64,000 nucleotides of DNA from Oceanobacter mangrovi. GTDB lineage: Bacteria > Pseudomonadota > Gammaproteobacteria > Pseudomonadales > Oceanobacteraceae. Numbering within the stretch: the stretch's first letter is position 1; every line of letters begins with the position of its first letter. The translations under genes and the position numbers were made by a program. The DNA is taken from the NCBI RefSeq assembly GCF_019740315.1, contig NZ_JAHXZR010000003.1:124001-188000 (forward strand), written 5' to 3'. This document shows positions 36,857 to 46,805 of this stretch, in pieces. The notes beneath the pieces were generated by a model, which saw nothing but the letters and a program-made list of their open reading frames with translations, did no database searches and had not been told where the DNA came from.

Positions 36857-37513
36857 ATGAAGAAGCTGGTTCAGGGCGTACTGAATTTCCAAAAGAACGT
36901 GTATCCGGAAAACAAATCCTTATTCAAGGAATTGGCAGACGGCCAGAGTCCAGAGGTTCTGTTTATTACCTGTTCCGACTCCCGTATCGACCCGAACCTG
37001 GTGACTGGCTCAGCCCCGGGTGACCTGTTTATCTGCCGTAACGCCGGCAATATTGTTCCTCCGCATGCCCATCAAACGGGTGGTATGACAGCCTCGATTG
37101 AATACGCCGTCGCCGTGTTGGGTGTTCGTCATATTATTATCTGTGGTCATGCTGACTGCGGTGCTGTAAAGGGTGCACTGGATATGAGCAAGCTGGAAGG
37201 CTTGCCACACGTAACCGAATGGTTGGGTCATTGTCGTTCGGCGATGGATATTGTGCGTGAACGTAACGGTATTGCCGCCAATGCGCCGATTGATGCCTGT
37301 CACCTGAACGAGTGCATCAGTGAAAACGTGTTGCAGCAGGTGCAGCATATTCGTACTCATCCTGCAGTGGCTGCCAAAGTTGCTACCGGCAAGGTGTTTG
37401 TGCACGGTTGGGTGTACGACATCAAGAGCGGCAAGATCCAGGCAAGTGATGAATACTGCACCAAATTCCTGCCATTTAATGAGCGTTACCAGAACGTTAT
37501 CGAAACGCTTTGA
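36857..37513 (+). CDS. can: Beta-class carbonic anhydrase
   Basis: 218 residues. Zinc ligands C39, H98 and C101 with the D41-R43 dyad (CSDSR; CGHADCGA). It interconverts CO2 and bicarbonate. It follows the pyruvate carboxylase genes, which consume bicarbonate, although a terminator separates them. RBS GAGGAC. Confidence 0.95.
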   Translation: MKKLVQGVLNFQKNVYPENKSLFKELADGQSPEVLFITCSDSRIDPNLVTGSAPGDLFICRNAGNIVPPHAHQTGGMTASIEYAVAVLGVRHIIICGHADCGAVKGALDMSKLEGLPHVTEWLGHCRSAMDIVRERNGIAANAPIDACHLNECISENVLQQVQHIRTHPAVAAKVATGKVFVHGWVYDIKSGKIQASDEYCTKFLPFNERYQNVIETL

Positions 37514-37531
37514 TCGGCTTCTGAATCAAAC

Positions 37532-37560
37532 AAAAACGCCAGCGATTTGCTGGCGTTTTT
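37532..37560. terminator. Bidirectional terminator between convergent genes
   Basis: Twelve-bp stem AAAAACGCCAGC/GCTGGCGTTTTT with loop GATTT; it can stop both the carbonic anhydrase transcript and the convergent minus-strand one. Confidence 0.92.
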
Positions 37561-37583
37561 GTTGGGATGTGGCGCCGCAGTTT

Positions 37584-38195
37584 TCAGCGCGGCAAATGCA
37601 GATCCCAGCGAATGGCGCTGATGCGGATCAGAATAATCAAAACGCCGGTCGCCATCACCGCAGCATTAGGGTCGACCTTCTGCCATAACACGGCATAAAG
37701 CAAGGAACCGGACCAACTGGCTGTGGCGTAGAAAGGCCCTTTGAATACCAGCGGTTCTTCGTTCAGCAAAACATCCCGCAATATACCGCCCGCAACACCA
37801 GTAATGACGCCCATAAAGCTGGCTATCAGCCAGTCGGTGCCCATCATCAGCGAAGCCTGGGTACCGGCAATGGTATAGAGCGCCAGTGCTACGGCATCGG
37901 GAATTTCAAACCAGCGCGGTGACAGTTCAATTTTACGGGCTATATAAAAGGTGCCTAACGCTCCCAGCCAGGTAAACACCAGATAACTGGAATCGCCAAT
38001 CCAGAATACCGGCCGATCGAGAATCACGTCGCGCAGGGTACCGCCCCCCAGTGCTGCACAGAAGGCGATAATCAGCACACCAAACAGGTCGAATTGCTTG
38101 TTGCGGGCGTCAATAACCCCAGCGGCAGCGGAAAAAATCGACGCCAGCATGGTCAGCCAGTACAGCAGCAAGGAGGTATCAGCAGGGATTTCCAT
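37584..38195 (-). CDS. TRIC/UPF0126-family membrane protein
   Basis: 203 residues with seven hydrophobic helices in two similar halves. Each half has a glycine-rich GGxxRD motif (GGGTLRDVI and AGGILRDVL), the mark of UPF0126/TRIC proteins such as YicG and YadS. Prokaryotic members form trimeric cation channels; some have been linked to glycine uptake. Substrate unknown here. It is probably co-transcribed with the ccsA-like gene 21 bases upstream. Confidence 0.85.
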   Translation of the reverse strand: MEIPADTSLLLYWLTMLASIFSAAAGVIDARNKQFDLFGVLIIAFCAALGGGTLRDVILDRPVFWIGDSSYLVFTWLGALGTFYIARKIELSPRWFEIPDAVALALYTIAGTQASLMMGTDWLIASFMGVITGVAGGILRDVLLNEEPLVFKGPFYATASWSGSLLYAVLWQKVDPNAAVMATGVLIILIRISAIRWDLHLPR

Positions 38196-38216
38196 GATTG
38201 GGTTTATAGCTCTGGT

Positions 38217-39035
38217 TCAGCTACCGGGTGTATGGAGCAGAAATTCCAGCACAAACTTGGAACCGAAATACGACAGAATCAAAAACGCTGTGCCTGTCAG
38301 GGTCCAGCGGCTGGCGGTAACGCCGCGCCAGCCGTAGCGGTAACGACCAAACAGCAACACGGCAAACACCGTCCAGCCGATAGTGGCAAATACCACCTTA
38401 TGAATCAGGTGTTGTTCTTTCAGATCGACCACACTTGGCCAGCCAATGGCAAACGCCAGTGTCAGCAGGATTTCGCCCAGCCAGATCATTTCAAACAGCA
38501 GCAGATCCATGGTTTGCAGCGGTGGCAGCGCCTGAATCAGGCCATGGGTCTTGTGCTGGCGCAAATGACGATCCTGCAGATACAACAACACCGATTGCAC
38601 CGCCGCAATCACAAACACGGCATAGGCCAGAATCGACAACAGAATATGCCAGACCAGACCGTAGCTGAGATGATCCAGCGAAACGTACTGCTTGGTTAGC
38701 GCAGCGGTGAGTAGCACGGCCATGATCATTGGGAACAGCCCGACAAACAGGTTTTCGACCGGCTTCTTCAGGCTGGAGAACAGCAGTAACAGGGTGATCA
38801 CCCAGCCAATTACCGAGCCAATGTCAAAAAAGGCGAAATTGATTCCGGGATGCTCCGGACGACTGAAAACCAGTGCGTAAGCCAGATAACCAAAATGCGC
38901 CAGCGCCGCCAGCATGGCAATGGTCAAAACCTGATTGCGCTGGGCCGGACGCTTCCCTGTGACTACCAGCCCTTGTCGCAGCGCGGCTGCGCCATACAGC
39001 AACACGGCTGGCAAAACGATAAGAAATTCAAACAT
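38217..39035 (-). CDS. CcsA/YpjD-like cytochrome c assembly family protein
   Basis: 272 residues from ATG 39035, with eight membrane helices. The region FDIGSVIGWVITLLLL and the later WHILLSILAYAVF helix with a conserved histidine fit the CcsA/CcmC family. In many proteobacteria this YpjD-type gene is divergent from ffh, as here apart from one inserted gene. A direct role in cytochrome c assembly is unproven for this subfamily, and no other ccm genes are present. Confidence 0.82.
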   Translation of the reverse strand: MFEFLIVLPAVLLYGAAALRQGLVVTGKRPAQRNQVLTIAMLAALAHFGYLAYALVFSRPEHPGINFAFFDIGSVIGWVITLLLLFSSLKKPVENLFVGLFPMIMAVLLTAALTKQYVSLDHLSYGLVWHILLSILAYAVFVIAAVQSVLLYLQDRHLRQHKTHGLIQALPPLQTMDLLLFEMIWLGEILLTLAFAIGWPSVVDLKEQHLIHKVVFATIGWTVFAVLLFGRYRYGWRGVTASRWTLTGTAFLILSYFGSKFVLEFLLHTPGS

Positions 39036-39127
39036 AACCGCTGTTCCATTAATTCGGCCCCAGTGTCGCACAAGGTGTGGGGTTAGCAAAGAGAGCGGCG
39101 CTGTTCCGTCGTGACCTGAATAGCGGT

Positions 39128-39850
39128 TTAGCGATGACGGGACAGTTGTTCGGACTCGGTCACCAGGGTGTTGAAATTACGTTCTACATAGCTGGATGTA
39201 CGTAGCTTCATACTCTGTCTATTGTTTTTAATACAGTCGGCCCAGCGCTGTGCTTCGCTGACCTTGGCCCAGCCTGACAGGTTTGGCTTGGCGCAGGTTG
39301 ACTGCTTTTGCTCATTGATAATGGTGTTGACCTGCTGCTTTAGCAGACCGTATTCGTATTCCTGGGTTATCTGGTTAGCAACACTTTCGTAGTTATCGAG
39401 GATGATCTTTTGATAAATTGCTACCCGGCAGGCGGATTGCTGTAAATAAGGGGATGGTTTTTCATATGACTGGTTTTTGTAACCATAGGATGATGACTTG
39501 ATGCTCCTGCCCTGAGTGCTACTGTCGAGAGTAGACCAGCTGTTGCGGATGTTCCCCATAGCGTTGAACAGACTGATGCTACGATCCTGATAGAACTTTA
39601 TTTCAACGTCACCACAATAACAGCCGTGCTCGCTACAAATCGGGGTGTCAGCCAGGTATGGAGGGCGTTTGAACCAGCTGGAATGCATTCCAAATTCGTT
39701 ATAGCCGCCTTTCTCTATCACTTCCTGGTTGCCCTGTTCACAAGGCAACGATTGGAATACGGTCGAACCGTTGACGTCACATTTGTAAATTGCAGCCAGC
39801 GTTGATTGGGATAGCAGGGCCAACAGGCCAATAAGCAGGAGTTGTTTCAT
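39128..39850 (-). CDS. Exported DUF4124-domain protein
   Basis: 240 residues from ATG 39850 with AGGAAG upstream; a TTG two codons earlier is less likely. Signal peptide MKQLLLIGLLALLSQSTLA, then a short DUF4124-type beta segment (AIYKCDVNGSTVFQSLPC) found at the start of many secreted gammaproteobacterial proteins. The rest is Cys-containing (CSEHGCYCGD) and largely helical at the C-terminus. Function unknown. Confidence 0.72.
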   Translation of the reverse strand: MKQLLLIGLLALLSQSTLAAIYKCDVNGSTVFQSLPCEQGNQEVIEKGGYNEFGMHSSWFKRPPYLADTPICSEHGCYCGDVEIKFYQDRSISLFNAMGNIRNSWSTLDSSTQGRSIKSSSYGYKNQSYEKPSPYLQQSACRVAIYQKIILDNYESVANQITQEYEYGLLKQQVNTIINEQKQSTCAKPNLSGWAKVSEAQRWADCIKNNRQSMKLRTSSYVERNFNTLVTESEQLSRHR

Positions 39851-40126
39851 TACCAATCTTCCTTAATTGCATCGGTTGTTCCTGGGAGTCGTCGCTATGC
39901 TAACGGATGACTGTTGACAAAAAAATGCCAAAGTTGATGTTTTATGAAACTGTTGTGGGGAGATGAGTTCGAGCCGAGTTGCAGTGACAGGATTCGTTGA
40001 TAGTCCTCTATAGATTGCTTTTAGCAGAACCGTCCCCAATCAGGGTATACTTCGCACAATTTTCTCCAATATTTCCATTTTGGGCGGGTCGGGTTCTCCG
40101 GCGTTTCCCCATAACGAGTTGCTGCT

Positions 40127-41542
40127 ATGTTCGAGAGTTTGACCGACCGACTTGGCAAAGCCCTGAAAAGTATTTCGGGCCAGGCCAAGCTGACCGAAGA
40201 CAACATCAAGGGAACCGTGCGTGAAGTGCGCATGGCGCTGTTGGAAGCCGACGTTGCCTTGCCTGTCGTCAAGGCTTTCACTGATCAGGTGAAAGAGCGT
40301 GCGATTGGTACCGAGGTGCTCAAGAGCCTGAATCCTGGCCAGGTCTTTCTCAAGATCGTTCATGAAGAACTGCAAAAGGTCATGGGTGAGGCGAATGAAA
40401 AGCTGAACCTGGCGACCCAGCCTCCGGCTATTGTGCTGATGGCTGGCCTGCAGGGGGCTGGCAAGACCACCACTGTCGCCAAGCTGGCCAAATATCTGGC
40501 TGAGCGGGAAAAGAAAAAGGTGATGGTGGTTTCTGCTGACGTTTATCGTCCGGCAGCGATCAAACAGCTGGAAACCCTGGCTAACGATGTGGGTGCCTTG
40601 TTCCATCCGTCCAGTGCCGATGAAAAACCGATCGCCATTGCCAAAGGCGCGATCGAAGCAGCGAAAAAGGCTTATGCCGATGTGCTGCTGGTCGATACCG
40701 CCGGTCGTCTGGCTGTCGACGAACAGATGATGGCGGAAATCAAGGAATTGCACGCCAGCATCAACCCGGTTGAAACCCTGTTTGTGGTTGATGCCATGAC
40801 AGGTCAGGACGCTGCCAACACCGCCAAGGCTTTCAGTGAAGCCCTGCCGTTGACCGGTGTGGTGCTGACCAAGGCCGATGGTGATGCCCGCGGCGGTGCG
40901 GCGCTGTCAGTACGTCATATTACCGGCAAACCCATCAAGTTTATGGGGATGGGTGAAAAGACCGATGCGCTGGAGCCATTCCACCCGGATCGTGTTGCTT
41001 CCCGTATTCTCGACCTCGGTGACGTCCTGACCCTGATCGAAGAAGCCGAACGCAAGATCGACAAGGAAAAAGCCGACAAGCTGGCCAAGAAGATCCAGAA
41101 GGGCAAAGGCTTTGATCTGGAAGATTTCCTCGATCAGCTGCAGCAGATGAAAAATATGGGCGGTCTGACCGGCATGCTCGACAAGTTGCCAGGCATGGGC
41201 AACATGAATCAGATGGCCAAGCAGACTGCTGCGGCTGAAAGCCAGTTCAAGCAGATGGAGGCGATTATTTTCTCCATGACGATTGATGAGCGTCGCTTCC
41301 CGGACAAGATCACAGGTTCTCGTAAAAAGCGTATTGCCAATGGTTCTGGTACCCAGATCCAGGACGTCAACCGGGTGCTGAAACAGCACAAGCAAATGCA
41401 GAAAATGATGAAAAAAGTGACTGCCAAGGGCGGCATGAAGAAAATGATGCGAGCCATGGGGTCGATGGGCGGCCCCGGCGGCATGGGTGGCGGTGGTGGT
41501 CTACCCCCGATGGGCGGTGGCGGTTTCCCTCCAATGCGCTGA
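40127..41542 (+). CDS. ffh: Signal recognition particle GTPase Ffh
   Basis: 471 residues. N and G domains with GLQGAGKTT, VDTAGRL and TKADGDARGG, then the methionine-rich M domain (about 300-450) that binds 4.5S RNA and signal sequences, ending in a Gly/Met-rich tail. It directs membrane proteins to the Sec translocon with FtsY. It is followed by a strong terminator. Confidence 0.98.
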   Translation: MFESLTDRLGKALKSISGQAKLTEDNIKGTVREVRMALLEADVALPVVKAFTDQVKERAIGTEVLKSLNPGQVFLKIVHEELQKVMGEANEKLNLATQPPAIVLMAGLQGAGKTTTVAKLAKYLAEREKKKVMVVSADVYRPAAIKQLETLANDVGALFHPSSADEKPIAIAKGAIEAAKKAYADVLLVDTAGRLAVDEQMMAEIKELHASINPVETLFVVDAMTGQDAANTAKAFSEALPLTGVVLTKADGDARGGAALSVRHITGKPIKFMGMGEKTDALEPFHPDRVASRILDLGDVLTLIEEAERKIDKEKADKLAKKIQKGKGFDLEDFLDQLQQMKNMGGLTGMLDKLPGMGNMNQMAKQTAAAESQFKQMEAIIFSMTIDERRFPDKITGSRKKRIANGSGTQIQDVNRVLKQHKQMQKMMKKVTAKGGMKKMMRAMGSMGGPGGMGGGGGLPPMGGGGFPPMR

Positions 41543-41570
41543 AAGGCGGTTTAACCCTGTAATTACTCTT

Positions 41571-41598
41571 AAAAATCCCCGCAAAAGCGGGGATTTTT
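41571..41598. terminator. Rho-independent terminator after ffh
   Basis: Perfect 12-bp stem AAAAATCCCCGC/GCGGGGATTTTT with loop AAAA. Confidence 0.95.
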
Positions 41599-41811
41599 GC
41601 TTCTATGGTAAAAGAGGTGCCAGAAACTCCGTGATTGATGAACACCTGTCTATGATTGAATGCTGAAAACCAATCGAAAATACAGTATGTGCAATTGTCA
41701 GCTTCCTAATAACCTCACGTAATAAAAGGTAATATATGGCCCTTAGTGGCTGACTTGGTCTTATCAGGGTGAAAGAATGCTCCAAAGACCGAACCGGAAT
41801 GAGAGGCCAGG

Positions 41812-42315
41812 ATGGCTGTTCAACAATACCCTTCTCACGATAGAAAAAAATTTTGTCGTATCAGCCAGTATGGCTTCTCGCTGATCGAAGTTCTGATCTC
41901 CATGTTTATTTTCGCGGTTGGAATTTTAGGCGCTCTTTCAATGCAAAGCCTGGCGCTGAATACCAACAGCAACGCGATGCAGCGCTCTATCGCGAACATT
42001 CTTGCCTATGACATGTTTGAACGCATGATTGCCAACCGGGACTCAGTGATTGATGGTAGTTACAACCTTTCTCTGTCGGCGCTTTCTGACGTCTCTAGCG
42101 GTAGCAACCTTGCCAGCCAGGATATTGTTGATTGGCTGGGGTCTATTAATGAATGGCTTCCAGGAGGAAAGGGCGGTGTTGAATGTGATAGCAGCGCGGT
42201 TTGTAGCCTGACCATCCAATGGGATGCACAATTGCTCAAAAACGACATTGAGAGCGATGGCACCATTGATGATGATGCCAAGGTCAAAACCCTGACGATG
42301 GTTAGTGAGCTATGA
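41812..42315 (+). CDS. pilV: Type IV pilus minor pilin PilV
   Basis: 167 residues. Prepilin cleavage site QYG-FSLIEVLIS (after G21) with the conserved Glu at mature position 5, then the N-terminal hydrophobic helix, and MFERMIANRDSV, typical of PilV. Minor pilins prime assembly of type IV pili with PilW, PilX and PilY1. Its stop overlaps the pilW start by 4 bases. Confidence 0.88.
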   Translation: MAVQQYPSHDRKKFCRISQYGFSLIEVLISMFIFAVGILGALSMQSLALNTNSNAMQRSIANILAYDMFERMIANRDSVIDGSYNLSLSALSDVSSGSNLASQDIVDWLGSINEWLPGGKGGVECDSSAVCSLTIQWDAQLLKNDIESDGTIDDDAKVKTLTMVSEL

Positions 42316-43337
42316 GGCGCTTGGCGGGAATGTCCTGTCGATCAAGGTTGTCTCATCAGGCGGGTTTTTCACTGGTCGAACTGATGGTCGCCCTGGTTAT
42401 CAACTTGCTGGTCATTGCCGGTGCTTCTGAATTATTGGCCAATAACCGTCGAACTTACCGGGTTGATGAAGCGAATGCGAATATGCAAGATGCCATGCGT
42501 TTTGGGCATTATTTGATTTCCGGAACTATCCGAGAAGCTGGCTTCGGGTGTCTCGGATCAATATCTAACGTCGTCAATACCCTAAATGATTCAACGGACC
42601 TGGATTACGATTTTGAGGACTCTATTCAAGGGTACGATTCTGATACTGGCTATCCAGACGAAGTTGCCAGTGATGTTGTCTCAGGGTCTGATGTTCTGGT
42701 AATTCGTTCCGGTTATGGTACCCAGGTTTCTCTTGAGTCTGAAATGCCAGATAGTAGTGCAGTCCTGAAAACAACTGCACTGGAATCATCTCCTATTTCA
42801 ACCGGTGATATTGTAGTGCTTACAGATTGTTCCAGCGCTGCCATTTTTCAGGTAACCAACTATACGGATGCCAATGGCAATATCGTCCATAATACAGGCA
42901 ATAGCGTTGAACCAGGTAATGCGACAAAAAGTTTTAATCACAGTTATTCAGCAGGTTCTCAGGTATTGAAAATACATAGCGTTGTTTATTACCTTACGGA
43001 TAATGAAGATGGACAGCGAGTATTGATAGAGCGTAGTAATGAAAGTGGAACTGTCAGTCTGAATGAGATGGTTATCGGTATTGAAGATATGCAAATAACC
43101 TATGGCGTAGATACGGATGCTTCTGATGGTGTGGATGAATATGTCGAGGCTGGAGATATAACGGATTGGAATGATGTACTGTCAATTCGAGTGGCTTTGC
43201 TTATGACCAGTACAGAAGATAATCTGACCATCGAAAAACAAACCTATGACTTTAATGGAACAACCGTTACGGCAACTGATAATCGAATTTATCGTAGTCT
43301 GAGTTTTGTTACTGCTTTAAGGAACCGAACCGAGTAA
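42312..43337 (+). CDS. pilW: Type IV pilus minor pilin PilW
   Basis: 341 residues. Prepilin site QAG-FSLVELMVAL (after G18, Glu5 present), and a PilW-type body (ANMQDAMRFGHYLISGTIREAGFGCLGS, shown as the hallmark stretch around residues 57-80). Base composition becomes AT-richer in this gene than in ffh. RBS is within pilV. Confidence 0.86.
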   Translation: MRRLAGMSCRSRLSHQAGFSLVELMVALVINLLVIAGASELLANNRRTYRVDEANANMQDAMRFGHYLISGTIREAGFGCLGSISNVVNTLNDSTDLDYDFEDSIQGYDSDTGYPDEVASDVVSGSDVLVIRSGYGTQVSLESEMPDSSAVLKTTALESSPISTGDIVVLTDCSSAAIFQVTNYTDANGNIVHNTGNSVEPGNATKSFNHSYSAGSQVLKIHSVVYYLTDNEDGQRVLIERSNESGTVSLNEMVIGIEDMQITYGVDTDASDGVDEYVEAGDITDWNDVLSIRVALLMTSTEDNLTIEKQTYDFNGTTVTATDNRIYRSLSFVTALRNRTE

Positions 43338-43341
43338 TAAT

Positions 43342-43980
43342 ATGTTATTGACAGGAAATAGTTTCAACAATGTCGTAATAGCTTTCCCTGCCAGTAATAA
43401 ATACTCTGGCTCTGCAATGATTATTACTATGATGATGTTATTGCTGGTGTCTATTCTGAGTCTGATCAGTGCCCAGAGTGCTTCGTTACAACAACATATG
43501 GCTACGAATGAGGAAGATCGGGCTCGGGCATTTCAGGCTGCAGAAAAGGCATTACGCCAGGCTGAAGCAAAGATTGACGCGCTGCTTGATAGCTCTTCCG
43601 GGCTGGCAAGTTTTGGAACAACCAATGGATTGTACAAAGGACTTGAGGCTGTTGATGGAGAATGTGTCAGTTATGCGAATTGGACTTCAGACCAGGCCAG
43701 CTGGGATGACAGTGATTCTATCGAAGTCGACGTAAAAAATACCTCGCCATTTAATCAAATGGGTCTTGCTACAAATCCGAGATACATGGTCGGTCTGGAA
43801 ACAGAAACGGATCAAACCAGCGCTTGTTATTCCAGTACCGTGGCTACAGGTTATTCCGATAGTGTCAGTAACTCCACCGCAACTGTAGAGGTTGTTCGAT
43901 TTACGATTACCGCAATTGGGTATGGCAAAGGTCCTAATACCAAGGTTCGTTTGCAAGAAACATGGAGTGTGAGTCAATGA
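43342..43980 (+). CDS. pilX: Type IV pilus assembly protein PilX
   Basis: 212 residues. N-terminal SGSAMIITMMMLLLVSILSL helix followed by EEDRARAFQAAEKALRQAE, the PilX N-terminal domain pattern. It lacks the classical GF-x3-E signature of major pilins, as other PilX proteins do. It follows pilW after 4 bases. Confidence 0.82.
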   Translation: MLLTGNSFNNVVIAFPASNKYSGSAMIITMMMLLLVSILSLISAQSASLQQHMATNEEDRARAFQAAEKALRQAEAKIDALLDSSSGLASFGTTNGLYKGLEAVDGECVSYANWTSDQASWDDSDSIEVDVKNTSPFNQMGLATNPRYMVGLETETDQTSACYSSTVATGYSDSVSNSTATVEVVRFTITAIGYGKGPNTKVRLQETWSVSQ

Positions 43981-43999
43981 TGAGTAGAGGCTTTTGCCA

Positions 44000-46747
44000 A
44001 TGAATATTGTATCAGTATCGGGCCCTAATCTGCGGGAACCTGTATTCAGAGTTTTATTTACCTTCATCATTACGCTTTGTTCTGCGATCGTTATTGCCGG
44101 AGCTTGTAGCACCGCTGGTGTAACTGGGGCGGTCATGGGTGTTTTTGACGGCGGTTCGGTCGAAATTAATGATGGTAGTGCTTCCAGCTGGAAAGAGTCC
44201 GATGATCTATGTAATGTCACTTTTAGTGGCGGTGCCAATGTCAACGTATTATCTGATGATTACTACGGTTCCAGTAAAAGTGATTGTGGAATCGAGCCTA
44301 GTGATACAACGATTGATCGATTGGACTTGCCTGATTATGAATCTACAGATTCGACGAAAACCCTGAAAGTAAAGAATTCGACAACCTATATCTATATTGA
44401 TGGTACCAAGTATCAACAGCGTAGTAGTAAATGGTGTATTGGATCATCTGATTGTGGCTATACCCAGGTTGATGCTGTCCAGTTCCCAGATCTGTCTACC
44501 GGGACTGTTGATTATGTGACTCTGACAAATAGTGATTGGGCATCAATCAGTCTGGAAACGGATAGTCAGGCTTTGTATCTTTCTTATAGCAGCTCCCAGG
44601 ATTCATACCATATAGGAGAGTTATCCATCGCAAATGGCGGAACTCTTATTATGGAACCAGGAACTTACTTTATTGACTCGCTGGAGGTCGACTCAAGCTA
44701 TCTGGTCGTTAAAACGAAAGACCAGGATGGTAATGCTTTGGGAGACGGTTCTGGTCAGGTTAAATTATATATAAAGGATCAGGATGATTCTGGTAACAAG
44801 ATATTCAATAATGGTGCCTGTATTAATTTCGAAAATTGTGACATAAGTGATGGCTCTATTGATACATCTGGTCAGTATCCAGAGCGGCTGGCAATCTTTG
44901 TCTATGACGGAGATCTGGTGCTATATGACAGAGCCAAGATCGCCGCTAGTCTATATGCAGACTCCGGTGATATTATTATTCGATCAAACTCAGGGTTTGC
45001 TTTTGTCGGTGAGATGTTGGGGGAAAATATATCCGTAATTAATAATAGCGGAGTCGATTTTGTTTATCAGGATACCGGAACTTTCGCTGAATTATATTCT
45101 TCTGCCAGTAGCGGAAGAGATGGTGAGTTCAGTCTGGCGGGCTCTGCCGTTGCCGATAATGTTTCAACTGGTGACTATGTGTATATCCCGTCACAGACAG
45201 ATAACACGGATGAATCAGGTATTACAGGACACCTGAAAGCCTTTGCCATTCAATCAGATGGTGAAACCAGTTCGACAGCATCATGGGATGCCAACAGTTT
45301 GATGACTGCCGATGACCGGCGTACAAAGTTGTGGTCAACCGATACCGATGGGAATCTGGTGTTATTGACGGCACTGGATGATGATGCATTCGCAGTCTCC
45401 AGTACACTCAGCACTGATACCATCATTGAATATACCATTGACCCATCTTATGGCTCGGGCGCTTACTTGGGTGATCGAGACAGCAGCTCCATGATGGGAG
45501 CCCCATATATATCGCAGCCGGTGGTAATGGGGGACATCGTGGTTTTTCAAACAGATGATGGATTTGTATACGCCGTTGACTCCCAGAGCGGAGCCCTCAA
45601 ATGGGGTTTCATCCCACGGCCACTGGTCGCCAGTTTACAGCTGTATGACTCCTTTTACTCCAGCCATCCAATGGCCGGACAAATTGCGGTACTGAATGAG
45701 GATGGGGCAGAAACAGCAGGTTTTATTGTTGGTTCTGCGCTTAGTGGCAGCCTGCATTATGCGCTGGAGGTTGATGGCAGTGGAGATCTCGAGCAGTTGC
45801 TCTGGGTGGATGAACGAACCAGTAGCAATGCTCATCGACCGATTCTGATGTATGTGGGCAGTACTCCAACGGCAACTTACATTGGCGATACATCCGAGAT
45901 AGTTGCTCGTAGTCTTGAGCAAGATTATGACGAAGATAGTTGGGATGTTGCCAATACTCTGGAGGATAGTGATTCCAGCCTGGTGGCTGAACCCATTGCC
46001 GTTGTCGAGTATGTGCTGGACAGCAGCGGCAACGCCAGGGTTCAGGAGGCAGAACTGTATGCAGGAGACAACGCAGGTTATGTTTACCAGACAACTCTGG
46101 TCAGTAACAGTAAGTTTAAAACGACAGTAAAGCTTGAAACACTTGGAAACATCGGAACAAATTCAAACGTTTCTGACCCGGTATTATATCTGGAGCATGC
46201 AACAGAGACCGATGCTGAGTATTTGACGGCCCAGAGTACAACTCGCCTCAAGACATTCCGTATTCCTTCGGATGATGATGAATGGCTACCTGACTGGACC
46301 AGCTATGCTGGCGGCTCCGGCTATTGGGATGATAGCGGCAGCAGCTATACCTCGGAAACCACCTTTACGCCCAACACCGAGCATATCCAGAAATTGCCGA
46401 GCAGTGGCGCTACAATCACGGATAAGCTCACTATTGCGGCAAGTGTGGTCTTTTTGCCAGTTCAGGTGGAAACAACTTCAAGCTGTGATGCCTATTACTA
46501 CCTCTACCAGCTGTCCGATGGCTATTTCCCGAGCAATACCATCTATAGCTCCTCGGTTGTAACCGATAATGTCAAAGTCGGAACAGGTGCTGCCTATCAA
46601 GCAAATGTGATGGTGCTGAATGGTGATGTTGTGGTGCAGGGCAACAGTCAAAACAACACTGACTCATTGCTTGGTATTGATGACGCCTTTACCTTCACCA
46701 GTAGCCCGGGTGGCCGTAGCGGCTGGCGCGAGGTCAAAGACGAGTAA
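44000..46747 (+). CDS. Large PilY1-like pilus-associated adhesin
   Basis: 915 residues from ATG 44000 (AGAGG upstream). An N-terminal hydrophobic segment ends near IAGAC, a signal peptide with an imperfect lipobox. Residues about 60-370 are Ser/Asp-rich beta repeats, with an LSIANGGTLIMEPGTYFIDS stretch like MshQ-type or polymer-forming proteins. Residues about 490-900 resemble the PilY1 beta-propeller (DGFVYAVDSQSGALKWGFIP) and end with GRSGWREVKDE, similar to PilY1 C-termini. The usual von Willebrand N-terminal domain is not evident. It probably takes the PilY1 role at the pilus tip. AT-rich, Ser/Asp-rich composition. Confidence 0.68.
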   Translation: MNIVSVSGPNLREPVFRVLFTFIITLCSAIVIAGACSTAGVTGAVMGVFDGGSVEINDGSASSWKESDDLCNVTFSGGANVNVLSDDYYGSSKSDCGIEPSDTTIDRLDLPDYESTDSTKTLKVKNSTTYIYIDGTKYQQRSSKWCIGSSDCGYTQVDAVQFPDLSTGTVDYVTLTNSDWASISLETDSQALYLSYSSSQDSYHIGELSIANGGTLIMEPGTYFIDSLEVDSSYLVVKTKDQDGNALGDGSGQVKLYIKDQDDSGNKIFNNGACINFENCDISDGSIDTSGQYPERLAIFVYDGDLVLYDRAKIAASLYADSGDIIIRSNSGFAFVGEMLGENISVINNSGVDFVYQDTGTFAELYSSASSGRDGEFSLAGSAVADNVSTGDYVYIPSQTDNTDESGITGHLKAFAIQSDGETSSTASWDANSLMTADDRRTKLWSTDTDGNLVLLTALDDDAFAVSSTLSTDTIIEYTIDPSYGSGAYLGDRDSSSMMGAPYISQPVVMGDIVVFQTDDGFVYAVDSQSGALKWGFIPRPLVASLQLYDSFYSSHPMAGQIAVLNEDGAETAGFIVGSALSGSLHYALEVDGSGDLEQLLWVDERTSSNAHRPILMYVGSTPTATYIGDTSEIVARSLEQDYDEDSWDVANTLEDSDSSLVAEPIAVVEYVLDSSGNARVQEAELYAGDNAGYVYQTTLVSNSKFKTTVKLETLGNIGTNSNVSDPVLYLEHATETDAEYLTAQSTTRLKTFRIPSDDDEWLPDWTSYAGGSGYWDDSGSSYTSETTFTPNTEHIQKLPSSGATITDKLTIAASVVFLPVQVETTSSCDAYYYLYQLSDGYFPSNTIYSSSVVTDNVKVGTGAAYQANVMVLNGDVVVQGNSQNNTDSLLGIDDAFTFTSSPGGRSGWREVKDE

Positions 46748-46805
46748 GGCTGGATACTGACGGTTATTGTATGCTGCAGGCCTCAGTAATCGTCGGAGAT
46801 CAACT

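Noticed and set aside
46767-46805. Upstream start for the DUF3087 protein
   Set aside because: The TTG at 46806 has GGAG at correct distance and yields the family N-terminus MELKSIDK.
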